Notes: generated by a model from the sequence alone, not told the origin. 64,000 bases of DNA from Acidovorax sp. SUPP3334 (GCF_030159055.1 NZ_BQXQ01000032.1:1-64000), one strand, 5' to 3'. Counted from the stretch's first letter, positions 26,015 through 35,404 are shown. Numbers and translations: made by a program.

Positions 26015-28852
26015 ATGTCTTCGCGCCCCCCTCCACGCACCGCCAGTACACCGACGCCGCCTTCAAGGGCCGTGCAACGCGATCACGCCATCGCGGCATG
26101 GGTCGAGGCGCTGCAACGGCAGGCGGATGCCACCACGCTGGCAGGGCTGCCCACGCTGTCCGACGCCGACGCAGCCAGGGTGATGGCGCGGTTGCGGGGC
26201 GATGCACCGGCTGAGCCGCCTGATCAGCCTGAGCCCCCCGCCCCGGCAGGCATTCCCGAAAGCCAGAACACCACGGCCGGCCGCTTTCAACCGCGCATCA
26301 CGCTGCAGACGCTGGGCCGCGGCGATGGGCTGCTGGGCTTGCGCCCCCATGGCCCCATCGGCCCGCGCGGCGATCAGGTCACCCTGGCGCACATCGACTG
26401 GACGTACCGCACCCCGCAGGGCGCATGCTGGGAAACGCCGGCTCCCACCTCCGTGCTCAACAGCAGGCCGCCCGCCGTTCAGGAGCTGTACGACGCCGGC
26501 AGCCCGGTCGTGCGCCTGCAGCGCGAACTGGCGGCAGAAGCCGACGCCATCGACTTCGTGCGGGACCTGGGCCTGCTCCCGGTGCCGGAATCTGCCTTGC
26601 AATGGCGCGACCGTGCGCAGGCCCCCGTACTGGACCCGGTGTGGACGTTGCCGCAGGAGGCCGCCTTCGGCGACTTCTGGGCCGAGCAGGTGCCACGGCT
26701 GCAATCGAGGGGCTGGGCCGTCGTGGTGCTGCCCGGTTTCGCCCACGAAAGCGTGCCGGTGCAGCGCTGGACGCTGCGCATCGACCCCGACACCGGCGAA
26801 TGGCTGGGCAAAGAGGTCGCCGGCCCGCTGGGCGAGCGCGAACGGCCTGTGCAAAAGCTCCATCTGCCCGAGCGCGAGGGCGCCTGGCTGCTCAGCCTGG
26901 GCATCGAGGTGGACGGCGAGAGCCTGGACCTTGCCCCGTTGCTGGCCGATCTGCTCCAGCGCGAGCCGCGCTGGCTGAACGCTGCGCAATTGGCCGCCAT
27001 CGACGACCACGCCACCATTTCGCTGCGCGCGCCCGGCGGGCAGCGGATCGATGCCCCGGCTGCGCCGATCAAGGCCATCGTCGGCGCGCTGGTCGATTTG
27101 CTGACCGATCCACTGCGCAATGCCCATCGGCACCGCGAAGATGGCGACCCGCTGAGCCTGGGCGCGTGGGAAGTGCGGCGCCTGGAAGCGCTGCGCGCAG
27201 GATTGGTCCAGGCGCACCGCGTGGGCACGGTCAATGGCTGGGACAACGCGTGGCAATTGCAGGGCGACGCGGGACTGGCGCATTTGGCGCAGCGGCTGCA
27301 AGCGGCCGGTACGCCAGCGCCCATCGCCGCGCCAGCGGGCCTGGGCATAGCGCTGCGCCCTTACCAGCTCGACGGCCTGGCCTGGCTGCAATACCTGCGC
27401 GAACAAGGATTGGGCGGCATTCTGGCGGACGACATGGGTTTGGGAAAGACCGCGCAGGCCCTGGCGCACGTCCTCACCGAAAAAGAAGCGGGCCGCCTCG
27501 CGCACCCGGCGCTCGTGGTGTTGCCGACTTCGCTGCTGTTCAATTGGCAGGCCGAGGCGCAACGCATGGCGCCGGGCCTGCGCGTGCTGGCGTTGCATGG
27601 CCCCGACCGCCGTGAGCGGTTTGCGCACATCGCGCAGCACGACCTGGTGCTGACGACCTACCCGCTGCTGTGGCGCGACATCGACGCGCTGGCCGCGCAG
27701 CCGTTTCATCTGTTGATCCTGGACGAGGCGCAGATGGTCAAGAACGCGGGCAGCCGCAGTGCCCGCGCCCTGCGACGCCTGAAGGCGCCGCATCTGCTGT
27801 GCCTGACCGGCACCCCGCTGGAGAACCACCTGGGCGAACTGTGGGCGCAGTTCGACTTTCTGATGCCCGGCTTTCTGGGCGATGCACGCAGCTTCAACGC
27901 CCGCTGGCGCAAGCCCATCGAAGAACACGGCGAAACCCTGCGCGCCCAGTTGCTGGCCCAGCGCGTGCGCCCCTTCATCCTGCGCCGCCGCAAGCAGGAT
28001 GTGGCCGCTGAGCTGCCGCCCCGCACCGACGTGATGGTGCGCGTGTCGCTCCAGGGCCGCCAGCGCGAGTTGTACGAGTCCGTGCGCGTGGCCGCCGACA
28101 AGCAGGTGCGCCGCGTGCTGCAGCGCCAGAGCTTCGATGGCGCGCAGATCACCCTGCTGGACGCCCTGCTCAAGCTGCGCCAGGTCTGCTGCGACCCGCG
28201 CCTGGTCAAAGGCAGCGAGGCCGCGAAGGCGAAGCCCGCCACCATGGAGCGCGCCAAGCTCGAATGGCTGGCCGGCACGCTGCCGGCGCTGGTCGCCGAG
28301 GGGCGCCGCGTGCTCGTGTTTTCGCAGTTCACCGAGATGCTGGCGCTGGCGGCCGAGGACCTCGATGCGCTCGCCCTGCCCTACCTCCGCCTCACCGGCG
28401 ACATCCCGCCCCGCTCGCGCGGCGCCGTGGTGCGGCGCTTTCAGGCGCAGGACGACCCCGCAGCGCCACCCATCCTGCTGGTCAGCCTGAAGGCCGGCGG
28501 CGTGGGTCTGAACCTGACCGCGGCCGATACGGTCATCCACCTCGATCCCTGGTGGAACCCTGCGGTGCAAGAACAGGCCACGGCACGTGCCCACCGCATC
28601 GGGCAGGACCAGCCGGTGTTCGTCTACAAAATCGTGGTGGAAGGCAGCATCGAAGAGCGCATGCTGGAATTGCAGGCGCGCAAACTGGCCCTGGCCCAGG
28701 GCGTGCTGGGGCACGACGCGGCAGGCGCGGCCAAGTTCAGCGAGGCAGACTTGAACGCGCTGCTGGCCCCGCTCACCGAGCCCAAGGACAACCCATTGGC
28801 CATTCCCGCGCCCGACACGGTCCGCTGGGGCGGCACGGGCGAGCGGCGCTGA
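26015..28852 (+). CDS. SNF2-family DEAD/DEAH-box helicase (RapA/HepA-like)
   Basis: A 945-residue bacterial SNF2 ATPase. The N-terminal half (about 1-440) is the bacterial SNF2-associated region. The helicase core has Walker A in LADDMGLGKTAQALAH (near residue 472), the DEAQ box in LLILDEAQMVKNAG, SAT-equivalent LTGTPLENHLGELW, and the C-terminal motor with VFSQFTEML, LLVSLKAGGVGLNLTAADTV and QATARAHRIGQ. Such proteins remodel nucleic acid-protein complexes, as RapA does for stalled RNA polymerase; other members sit in defence systems, but no defence partner is adjacent here. It overlaps no neighbour. Confidence 0.9.
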   Translation: MSSRPPPRTASTPTPPSRAVQRDHAIAAWVEALQRQADATTLAGLPTLSDADAARVMARLRGDAPAEPPDQPEPPAPAGIPESQNTTAGRFQPRITLQTLGRGDGLLGLRPHGPIGPRGDQVTLAHIDWTYRTPQGACWETPAPTSVLNSRPPAVQELYDAGSPVVRLQRELAAEADAIDFVRDLGLLPVPESALQWRDRAQAPVLDPVWTLPQEAAFGDFWAEQVPRLQSRGWAVVVLPGFAHESVPVQRWTLRIDPDTGEWLGKEVAGPLGERERPVQKLHLPEREGAWLLSLGIEVDGESLDLAPLLADLLQREPRWLNAAQLAAIDDHATISLRAPGGQRIDAPAAPIKAIVGALVDLLTDPLRNAHRHREDGDPLSLGAWEVRRLEALRAGLVQAHRVGTVNGWDNAWQLQGDAGLAHLAQRLQAAGTPAPIAAPAGLGIALRPYQLDGLAWLQYLREQGLGGILADDMGLGKTAQALAHVLTEKEAGRLAHPALVVLPTSLLFNWQAEAQRMAPGLRVLALHGPDRRERFAHIAQHDLVLTTYPLLWRDIDALAAQPFHLLILDEAQMVKNAGSRSARALRRLKAPHLLCLTGTPLENHLGELWAQFDFLMPGFLGDARSFNARWRKPIEEHGETLRAQLLAQRVRPFILRRRKQDVAAELPPRTDVMVRVSLQGRQRELYESVRVAADKQVRRVLQRQSFDGAQITLLDALLKLRQVCCDPRLVKGSEAAKAKPATMERAKLEWLAGTLPALVAEGRRVLVFSQFTEMLALAAEDLDALALPYLRLTGDIPPRSRGAVVRRFQAQDDPAAPPILLVSLKAGGVGLNLTAADTVIHLDPWWNPAVQEQATARAHRIGQDQPVFVYKIVVEGSIEERMLELQARKLALAQGVLGHDAAGAAKFSEADLNALLAPLTEPKDNPLAIPAPDTVRWGGTGERR

Positions 28853-28924
28853 GCGCGTGCGATGCCTGCGGGCATATGACATATGGCATCCGGCAAGGAG
28901 GAAATATGGTCATATCGGGCTCAC

Positions 28925-28965
28925 GCCCTAGTGAATCATGCGCTGGCAGCTATCAAATAAATAGC
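28925..28965 (+). repeat. Dispersed repeat, rearranged copy
   Basis: GCCCTAGTGAATCATGCGCTGG precedes a GCTATCAAATAAATAGC palindrome (quoted here as two blocks: GCCCTAGTGAATC and ATGCGCTGG). The blocks are the same as in other copies, but the palindrome follows rather than precedes the CCCTAG and GCGCTGG blocks. Confidence 0.6.
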
Positions 28966-29027
28966 AACCGGCGACTGCATCGCTTTGGGCCATCGCCTTG
29001 CCCATTCCGTGCGGCCAGAATGGCGCC

Positions 29028-29555
29028 ATGACGACGACCACCCGCAGGCCACCCCACTACTGGCTCATGAAGTCCGAGCCGCAGGAATGCTCGATCGACG
29101 ACGCCCTCGCGGCCCCGGGCGCCAAGGTGCCGTGGACCGGCGTGCGCAATTACCAGGCGCGCAATTTCATGCGGGACGGCATGCAGGTGGGCGATGGCGT
29201 GCTGTTCTATCACTCCAGCTGCCCCGAGCCCGGCATCGCCGGCATCGCGCGCGTTGCCTCCGCCACCCGGGCGGACCCGACGCAGTTCGATCCCGAATCG
29301 CCCTACCACGACCCCAAGTCCCCGCCCGACCGGCCGCGCTGGCTGCTGCTGGATGTTCAGGCGCTGCGCAAGACACGCCTGCTGCCTCTGGCCGAGTTGC
29401 GTTCGCACCCTGAACTGGCCGGCCTGCAGGTGCTGCAAAAGGGCAGCCGGTTGTCGATCACGCCCGTGGATGCGGCCGATTGGGAGCAGATCACCGACCT
29501 GCTGGGCGTATCGCCGTCATCGCCCCGCACGGGCCAGGGCGACGACGCGGCATAG
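29028..29555 (+). CDS. EVE-domain protein
   Basis: A 175-residue single EVE domain (PUA-like fold) as in human THYN1 and many small bacterial proteins. Typical segments are YWLMKSEPQECSIDD, WTGVRNYQARNFMRDGMQVGD (quoted to 20: WTGVRNYQARNFMRDGMQVG), GVLFYHSSCPEPGIAGIARV and DPKSPPDRPRW. EVE domains bind modified bases in DNA or RNA. ATG 29028 is the natural start. It is located alone between the helicase and a convergent hydrolase gene; a link to RNA modification rather than defence is more common for stand-alone forms. Confidence 0.88.
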   Translation: MTTTTRRPPHYWLMKSEPQECSIDDALAAPGAKVPWTGVRNYQARNFMRDGMQVGDGVLFYHSSCPEPGIAGIARVASATRADPTQFDPESPYHDPKSPPDRPRWLLLDVQALRKTRLLPLAELRSHPELAGLQVLQKGSRLSITPVDAADWEQITDLLGVSPSSPRTGQGDDAA

Positions 29556-29621
29556 TCGGCGCGGCGCGTGCGGCACGCGGTGGCTGAGCCGGTGCCGGTG
29601 CAGTCACCGCATCCCGCTCTT

Positions 29622-30485
29622 TCACCCACTGCCGCGCAGGTGCTTTGCCAAAAACGCCGCGATTCTCGCTTCGTAGGCCGGGGCATCGAACGCATGCAGG
29701 TCCACATGGGCGGCACCATCGACCACCCAAAGCGCTTTCGGCTCGGCCGCTGCCGCAAAGATTCGCCGCGTTTCCGCCAATGTCGTATGCCGATCCTGCG
29801 CGCCCGAGGCAATCAGCAGCGGGGCGTGCAATGACGCAAGCTCGGCGATGGGCTGAAGCTGCTGGGCAGACACCCCCAGCCGCACCGGAAGCTGCCACAG
29901 CAACAGCGGCGTGAGCCACCGGCCCGCCGCGCCCAGATACAGCGCCAGCCGGTTGGAGACGGCTTCTTCAAGGGTCGGAAACATCGACTCCAGCACCACG
30001 GCATTCAGTGGGACGGCCGAATGGGCAAGCACCAGTGAAGCGGCTCCCAGCGAGGCGCCGATCACGCCGATCTTCTCCCCCGGCGTGGCCTGCGCCAGAT
30101 AGGCCAATGCGGCGTTCACCCCTTGCGATTCGTTCCACCCGAATGTGACCTTGTCTCCAGAGCTTTCGCCGTGCGCGGGAAGATCGATCAGCAGCACGGA
30201 GTAGCCCAACCGGTGCAGAAATTTTGCCCGCCCGAGCATCTGCCGCCGATCCGCCCCGATGCCGTGCAGCAGCAGCACGGCCCCGGCGCCGGGCTGGCCA
30301 CGCACGAGCCACCCCGAGAGCGCCTGGTGCGCGGCGGTGTCGAACTGAACATTCACCACCGGCAGATCCACCGGCGCCGGGCCCACCGACCGATGGTGCG
30401 GCTGGCTCAGGAATTGGCCGGCCCCGAGCAAGACGGCCAGGCACAGAAAACCCATCACCAGGGCCACGAGAATTCGACGTTTCAT
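29622..30485 (-). CDS. Alpha/beta hydrolase, membrane-anchored or exported
   Basis: About 287 residues from ATG 30485. A strong N-terminal hydrophobic helix (RILVALVMGFLCLAVLLGAG) implies a membrane anchor or signal. The hydrolase core has the oxyanion-hole region LLLHGIGADRR, the nucleophile elbow GVIGASLGAASLV, an acidic residue in IASGAQDRHTT and the catalytic His in VVDGAAHVDLHAF. It resembles the YfhR/BAAT-like 'dienelactone/peptidase S9' group. Substrate unknown. The longer upstream frame (22 residues) lacks support. Confidence 0.82.
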   Translation of the reverse strand: MKRRILVALVMGFLCLAVLLGAGQFLSQPHHRSVGPAPVDLPVVNVQFDTAAHQALSGWLVRGQPGAGAVLLLHGIGADRRQMLGRAKFLHRLGYSVLLIDLPAHGESSGDKVTFGWNESQGVNAALAYLAQATPGEKIGVIGASLGAASLVLAHSAVPLNAVVLESMFPTLEEAVSNRLALYLGAAGRWLTPLLLWQLPVRLGVSAQQLQPIAELASLHAPLLIASGAQDRHTTLAETRRIFAAAAEPKALWVVDGAAHVDLHAFDAPAYEARIAAFLAKHLRGSG

Positions 30486-30603
30486 GGCACGGATGCTATC
30501 GAACGCCAGCCTTCGGCATTGGGGCATGAACGATGTGTCAATGAAATTCACTGAAGACCTGTAGCGCAGAGCTGCGTGAAATACCCACGGAAAAAGAACC
30601 TCG

Positions 30604-31323
30604 TCAGTTCTGAAGCGCTAACTGTATCTTCTGGCGAGAAAAAATGGTTACCCCCCCGAAAGACCGCACAAAAACCCACGCGACGAAAGCGCCATAAATC
30701 GCGGCGATGCAGAGAACGGTGCCCCTTCGCAATGGATACCACCGAGCCACTGCCCACGCGGCCAGCGGCACGGCATGCATGGCGTGCGTCGCAAAAAAGT
30801 GCGGAACGCGCAGGTCTCCCGGGTTACCCAGCCCGCCCAGGATCGGCCAGGCTGCGGCGCCTTCGCCCGCAGCGCCGATGCGGTGGCTGCCCAACACGGC
30901 CATGGTGCCGGCCGTTGCCAGCGTCAGCACCCCCGTCATCAGCAAGCCGATGACGATCGCTTCGCGAATGCCGCCCTGGATCGGCCGCTGGCCCGGATGG
31001 CGCGCCAGGCCCATGGCAACCAGCGGGGCCATGGCCAGCAGTGCGAGGGAGCCGACGCCCATCACCGCATACAACGCCCCGTCGAACGCCGTGGCCGCGT
31101 TGAAATGCGAGCCCACTCCCCGTGCAGACTGCAAGGTGATGATGGTCTGTTCCACCACGATGGCTGACGATCCCGCCAAGATGGGCCAGCGAAAGGCGCC
31201 CGTTTTGCGCCACGCCGGGTCGATGTACGCGCAAAACGCGGCCAGACTGAGCAGATAGACCGCAAACCACTGCGCGGCACCGCCAGGCGCGCGGGCGTGA
31301 GCCACGCGGCGCCTGCGCACCAC
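30604..31323 (-). pseudogene. Membrane protein, probably 5'-truncated
   Basis: A 239-residue frame with about six hydrophobic helices (QWFAVYLLSLAAFCAYID at its start, MGVGSLALLAMAPLVAMGL, AIVIGLLMTGVLTLATAGTM, AVPLAAWAVARWY, VLCIAAIYGAFVAWVFV). No family is recognised. Its first 17 codons are antisense to the helix-turn-helix of the TetR remnant (31270-31330), and no good start precedes the first helix. I infer the original 5' end was lost by a deletion that joined it head-to-head with the TetR fragment. It could still be expressed from the GTG at 31323. Confidence 0.55.
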
Positions 31324-31803
31324 TTCGTCAATACCGAGGCGCTCTTGTATGCACTGGCATTGCGGGGCTTCTCGGAACTCTCCGAAGCGATGGAGCGCGG
31401 GATGGAGCAGGCCGCCCCGAACCCCCGCGCCAGGTTGTCCGCGACCGGCAAAGCCTATGTGGCGTTCGCCCTGGCGAATCCCCAGCTGTTCAGGTTGATG
31501 TTCTTCGGCAAGCGACCCCTGCAGTTGCCCTTACCCGAAACGCCAGGCCACGGCCCTTCGGCAAATCCGCTGGGGCTTTTGCATTCCTGCATCGAGGCCG
31601 CGTTGGGCCCTGCCGCTTCGCCGCTCGATGTGGCAACCGCCGTGGCATCGAGCTGGGGCTTGGTTCACGGCCTGTCCCACCTTTTGATCGAAGAGGCTGC
31701 GGGCTTTTTGCAGCCCTTGGCGTTGAGCGACCGGCTGCAGATCACCGACCGGGCCATCGACCAATTGGCGGCCGGCCTTTCGCGTCAATTCTCTGACTTG
31801 TAG
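31270..31803 (+). pseudogene. TetR-family regulator, N-terminally truncated
   Basis: The frame starts in the second half of a TetR helix-turn-helix (LRGTARRAGVSHAAPAHHF, recognition helix GVSHAAPAHHF) and continues through a ligand domain typical of the WHG group (LSATGKAYVAFALANPQLFR, VASSWGLVHGLSHLL) to TAG at 31803. Helices 1-2 of the DNA-binding domain and the N-terminal Met are missing, replaced by sequence that belongs to the membrane-protein frame on the other strand. The only internal start would be GTG 31297, after the helix-turn-helix has begun. It therefore probably cannot bind DNA. The 3' end overlaps the marR stop by 19 bases. Confidence 0.7.
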
Positions 31804-32318
31804 GCCGCCAGAAACGCGTCGGAGGCCACCTGGTCGGCCAGGGCCCTCAGGCTAGCAGCCGATGCCGAGCCCAGCACCGCCTCGACCCGCTCATTGGCGG
31901 CTGCCCAGCGCCCGACCGCTTCCGCCAGCAACTGCTTGCCCCGTGCGGTGAGCACGCCGTGCTTGGTGCGCCGGTCCTGCGCGTCCTGGCGCAACTCGAC
32001 GATGCCGTCGCGCACCAGCGGCCTCAAGGCGTGCGTCAACGCCGATAACTGAATGGCGAGGCGATTCGCGAGGTCCTGCAAGGTCGGCCCTTGCGCGTCG
32101 GCGCTCTTGAACTTGCCGATCTCGACGATCAGGGCGAGCTGGGTCGCTTTCAGGTTCAGCGGCGCAAGCGCTTCGTCGTAAAGCTGCCCCAATCTTCGGG
32201 CGGCCAGGCGCACCGATGTGTTCGTACAGATCTGCACGCCACTCATGGCCGTGGCATCTGCAATCGCTTGCTGCAGCGCGCAGTCGGAACCGGCTTCCGC
32301 AACCACAGGGGTTTTCAT
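31785..32318 (-). CDS. MarR-family transcriptional regulator
   Basis: A 177-residue winged-helix regulator from ATG 32318. The DNA-binding region reads TLQDLANRLAIQLSALTHAL, LVRDGIVELRQDAQDRRTKH, with the wing DRRTKHGVLTARGKQLL. Residue Cys in VQICTNTSV near the N-terminus is of the kind that senses thiol-reactive compounds, though this is a guess. It is divergent from the SDR-OYE pair, and two TTGAG-N2-CTCAA dyads lie in the shared promoter, so it most likely represses itself and the two oxidoreductases in response to an electrophile. Confidence 0.88.
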   Translation of the reverse strand: MKTPVVAEAGSDCALQQAIADATAMSGVQICTNTSVRLAARRLGQLYDEALAPLNLKATQLALIVEIGKFKSADAQGPTLQDLANRLAIQLSALTHALRPLVRDGIVELRQDAQDRRTKHGVLTARGKQLLAEAVGRWAAANERVEAVLGSASAASLRALADQVASDAFLAAYKSEN

Positions 32319-32385
32319 AATTCCCACACTTTCCGAATGGTTGAGCGCTGCACCATTTTTGGCGCACCATCGTTCAACCATACAT

Positions 32386-32418
32386 TTGAGCCCTCAACTG
32401 AATTGGTTGAGCACTCAA
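32386..32418. promoter_or_regulatory. Twin palindromic operator, probable MarR binding sites
   Basis: Two perfect 12-base palindromes, TTGAGCCCTCAA (32386-32397) and TTGAGCACTCAA (32407-32418), share the form TTGAG-N2-CTCAA with centres exactly 21 bases apart, two helical turns. A degraded third copy (TTGAGCGCTGCA) is at 32341-32352. They lie between the divergent marR and SDR genes, the right-hand one 20 bases before the SDR start codon, where bound repressor would block the promoter or initiation. Confidence 0.7.
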
Positions 32419-32437
32419 TTTTATTGAAGAACACTTG

Positions 32438-33238
32438 ATGCCCCATCCCAATTCCAACAAAGTCGCATTGATCACCGGGGCTTCTTCGGGCATCGGCGCG
32501 GTCTATGCCGACCGGCTTGCCGCGCGTGGATACGATCTTATTCTGGTCGCCCGGCGTGCCGACCGCCTGAAAGCACTCAGCGAGCGGATCGCCAAAACCC
32601 ATGGGGTGCAGGCGGAAGCCGTGGTGGCGGACCTGCGCGACACCGCGGACCTGGCGCGTGTCGAAGCCATCCTGTCCGCCAACGAGCGTCTGCACCTTCT
32701 GGTGAACAACGCCGGAATCGCCCGACTGGGGCCGGTCGCGCAGCGGTCCGCCGAAGACGCGTTGTCCCAGATCACGCTCAACATCACCGCCCTGACGCGG
32801 CTGACCCAGGCGGTGCTCCCGGCATTCATCGCGAGAAAACAGGGCGTGATCATCAACATCGCCTCCGTGCTGGGCATTCATGCGCTGCCCGTCAGCGCCG
32901 TGTACGGCGGCACCAAGGCCTTCGTCCTGCAGTACAGCAGGGGCCTGCAGCAAGAACTCGCAGGCACCGGGGTCAAGGTTCAGCTGGTCTTGCCGGCATC
33001 CACCGCCACCGAGATCTGGGACCTGTCGGGCGTGCCGCTCGCAGCCCTCGACAAAGACGCCCTGATGACCACCGAACATCTGGTCGATGCCGCTCTCGCA
33101 GGGCTGGACCAGGGCGAAACCATCACCTGGCCGTCGGTCGCCGACATGGGCCTGTGGGACAAGTACGAAGCAGCCCGCGCGGAGCTGTTCGCCAGCACCC
33201 AGGTGGGCACGCCAGCCCCTCGCTACAACGTCATTTGA
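32438..33238 (+). CDS. Short-chain dehydrogenase/reductase (SDR)
   Basis: A 266-residue classical SDR. It has a cofactor motif ALITGASSGIGAVYADRLA followed by an Arg pair (VARRADRL) that favours NADPH, the NNAG motif in LLVNNAGIARLG, the catalytic Ser region IINIASVLG and YGGTK as the catalytic Tyr/Lys. Members of this subgroup (YqjQ/DltE-like) reduce aldehydes or ketones. It precedes nemA by 57 bases on the same strand. Both are presumably released from MarR control by the same inducer. Confidence 0.88.
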   Translation: MPHPNSNKVALITGASSGIGAVYADRLAARGYDLILVARRADRLKALSERIAKTHGVQAEAVVADLRDTADLARVEAILSANERLHLLVNNAGIARLGPVAQRSAEDALSQITLNITALTRLTQAVLPAFIARKQGVIINIASVLGIHALPVSAVYGGTKAFVLQYSRGLQQELAGTGVKVQLVLPASTATEIWDLSGVPLAALDKDALMTTEHLVDAALAGLDQGETITWPSVADMGLWDKYEAARAELFASTQVGTPAPRYNVI

Positions 33239-33295
33239 CGCCACGCACTGCCCCCTCGCCTTTTCGTTTTCTCCTCACTCCTTTCAGGACAGACC

Positions 33296-34372
33296 ATGCT
33301 CTTCGACGCCTTTCACCTGCGTAAAACACCGCTTGCCAACCGCGTGGTGATGTCGCCGCTCACGCGCAGCCGGGCCGTGGACAACAACACGCCCAACACC
33401 CTCATGGCGACCTACTACGCACAGCGTGCCACGGCCGGTCTCATCATCACGGAAGGCACTTCGCCATCGCCCAACGGCCTGGGCTACGCACGGATTCCCG
33501 GCCTGTTCAACGACGCCCACGTGCAAGGCTGGAAGCTGGTCACGGATGCGGTGCATGCCAAGGGCGGCAAGATCGTCGTGCAACTGATGCACACCGGCCG
33601 CGTGGCCCACCGGGCCAATCTGCCCGCGGGCGCCGAAGTGCTGAGCGCCAGCGCGGATGTCTGCCCTGGCGAGATGTGGACCGACACCCAAGGCAGCCAG
33701 CCGCACACCGCCCCCCGCGCCATGACCGGAGCCGAGATCCAGGCCGTGATCGGAGAATACGCCACGGCGGCGCGCCTGGCCATCGAAGCGGGCTTCGACG
33801 GCATCGAGCTGCACGCGGCCAACGGCTATTTGCTGGAGCAATTCCTGAATGCGAACATCAACCGCCGCACGGACGGCTACGGCAAAACGGCCGAAGGCCG
33901 CAACCGGCTGGTGCTCGAAGTCGCACGCGCCGCCGCCAAGGAAATCGGCGCGGATCGTGTGGGCATTCGACTGTCGCCCCACGGCGTGGTCAACAGCGCC
34001 GGAGCGTTCGACGGTGTGGACGAACAATACCTGGCGCTGGTGAAGTCGCTTTCAGCGCTCGGCCTTATGTACGTCCATGTCCTGGACCACTCGGCCATGG
34101 GCACGCCGCCCGTTCCCGCCCAGCTGAAAACGGACCTGAGAGCCGCCTTCGACGGCCCGTTCATCCTCGCTGGCGGACTCGGCAAAGCCAGCGCACAGCA
34201 GGCGCTGACCGAAGGCCGCGCGGACCTGACCGCCTTCGGCCGCGCCTTCATCGCCAATCCGGACCTGGTGGAGAGAATGCGCAAGGGCGCGCCTTTGAAC
34301 GCACCGTCGCCCGCCACGTTCTACACGCCGGGCGCCGAGGGCTACACGGACTACCCGACGCTGGCCGCCTAG
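33296..34372 (+). CDS. nemA: Old Yellow Enzyme-family alkene reductase
   Basis: A 358-residue FMN-dependent ene-reductase (NemA/OYE). Hallmarks are RVVMSPLTRSRAVDN at the N-terminus, the substrate-binding HAANGYLLEQFLNANINRR (His and Asn that hold the carbonyl), the flavin contacts QLMHTGR and the phosphate-binding ILAGGLGKASAQQAL and GRAFIANPDL. It reduces activated double bonds, N-ethylmaleimide and nitro-esters with NADPH. Together with the SDR under MarR control it forms an electrophile-detoxification module similar in logic to nemRA of E. coli. Confidence 0.92.
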   Translation: MLFDAFHLRKTPLANRVVMSPLTRSRAVDNNTPNTLMATYYAQRATAGLIITEGTSPSPNGLGYARIPGLFNDAHVQGWKLVTDAVHAKGGKIVVQLMHTGRVAHRANLPAGAEVLSASADVCPGEMWTDTQGSQPHTAPRAMTGAEIQAVIGEYATAARLAIEAGFDGIELHAANGYLLEQFLNANINRRTDGYGKTAEGRNRLVLEVARAAAKEIGADRVGIRLSPHGVVNSAGAFDGVDEQYLALVKSLSALGLMYVHVLDHSAMGTPPVPAQLKTDLRAAFDGPFILAGGLGKASAQQALTEGRADLTAFGRAFIANPDLVERMRKGAPLNAPSPATFYTPGAEGYTDYPTLAA

Positions 34373-34439
34373 GCAGAGGGCCGGCGCTGCCAGGCCACGG
34401 GCGCCGGGCGATCCTGGCCGCTGCCTCGACCCGGCCGGC

Positions 34440-35393
34440 CTACAAGTCCGGCGCCCGGTAGACCAGCACCTTGAGCGCCCGCTCCTCCTGCACATCCGCG
34501 AACGCCGGCGGATTGGCCACGCGCGCGACGAACGCCAGCTCGGGCGCCAGTTCCTGCATCTGCCCTTGCAGGAAATCGGTGCCCAGTTCCGGCGCGTTCA
34601 AACACAGCAGCGCGTGGCCGCCCGGCGCCAGCAGATCGGGCAGGCGCCGCATCAGCCGGGCATAGTCCTTGGTCGCGACGAAGCTGCCTTTCTGGTAGCT
34701 GGGCGGGTCCACGATCACCACGCCGTAGGGCCCGCCGCGCGTGATCTTTCCCCAGGTGCTGAAGATGTCGTGCGCCAGAAAGCTCGCGCCGCTGGCCAAG
34801 CCGTTGAGCTGGTGGTTCTGCTGCCCGATGGCGATGGCGCCATGGGCCATGTCGACATTCATCACGTGCCGGGCGCCGGCCTGCAGGGCCGCCACCGAGA
34901 ATGCGCAGGTGTAGGCGAACAGGTTCAACACCTTGGCGCCGCGCGGCTCGCGCGCCCTGTCGGCCGCCAGGTGCTCACGCACCCATCGCCGCCCCTCGGC
35001 CATGTCCAGAAACAGGCCATGGTTCTGCCCTTTCAGCACATGCACGCGAAAGCGCGCTCCGTGCTCGGTCACCACGTGGGGGTCGGGCACGCTGCCCGCC
35101 ATCAGCCGCGTCTCGGTACGGCCCTGCACGCGCATCTGCTCGTGGCGGCACTGGAACACCCAGTTCAAGGGCTCGCCCGGAGCGATCAGCGCCCAGCGGC
35201 TCTGCAGCGCCTCGCCGATGGTGGCGAGTGCTTCGTCGCCCACGGGCTCGAAGCTCGTGAGCACGAAGACCGGTGGGTAAGCGTCCAGCGACCACTGTTC
35301 GCAGCCGGGAAACAAGCCGCCGCGGCCATGGAAGATGCGCTGGGCATCGGTGGGAACCGCCATCGCGGCGATGGCATCGAGCAAAGGTTGCAT
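34440..35393 (-). CDS. Class I SAM-dependent methyltransferase, RlmI/RlmK-like
   Basis: About 317 residues from ATG 35393. SAM-binding motif I is VLNLFAYTCAFSVAALQAGA, the acidic motif II is HVMNVDMAHGAI, and the catalytic-region motif is VVIVDPPSYQKGSF, as in RlmI-type rRNA methyltransferases. The PUA-like N-terminal domain of RlmI is shorter or diverged here, and the RNA Cys of m5C enzymes is not evident in an obvious TPC motif, so it might methylate another position of 23S rRNA. It is not in an operon. Confidence 0.78.
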   Translation of the reverse strand: MQPLLDAIAAMAVPTDAQRIFHGRGGLFPGCEQWSLDAYPPVFVLTSFEPVGDEALATIGEALQSRWALIAPGEPLNWVFQCRHEQMRVQGRTETRLMAGSVPDPHVVTEHGARFRVHVLKGQNHGLFLDMAEGRRWVREHLAADRAREPRGAKVLNLFAYTCAFSVAALQAGARHVMNVDMAHGAIAIGQQNHQLNGLASGASFLAHDIFSTWGKITRGGPYGVVIVDPPSYQKGSFVATKDYARLMRRLPDLLAPGGHALLCLNAPELGTDFLQGQMQELAPELAFVARVANPPAFADVQEERALKVLVYRAPDL

Positions 35394-35404
35394 GGCGGAA
35401 TTGT

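Noticed and set aside
30604-31323. Membrane-protein frame as an intact novel gene
   Set aside because: Its first codons are the reverse of a TetR helix-turn-helix remnant, so a normal 5' end is unlikely; it is kept only as a probable truncated gene.
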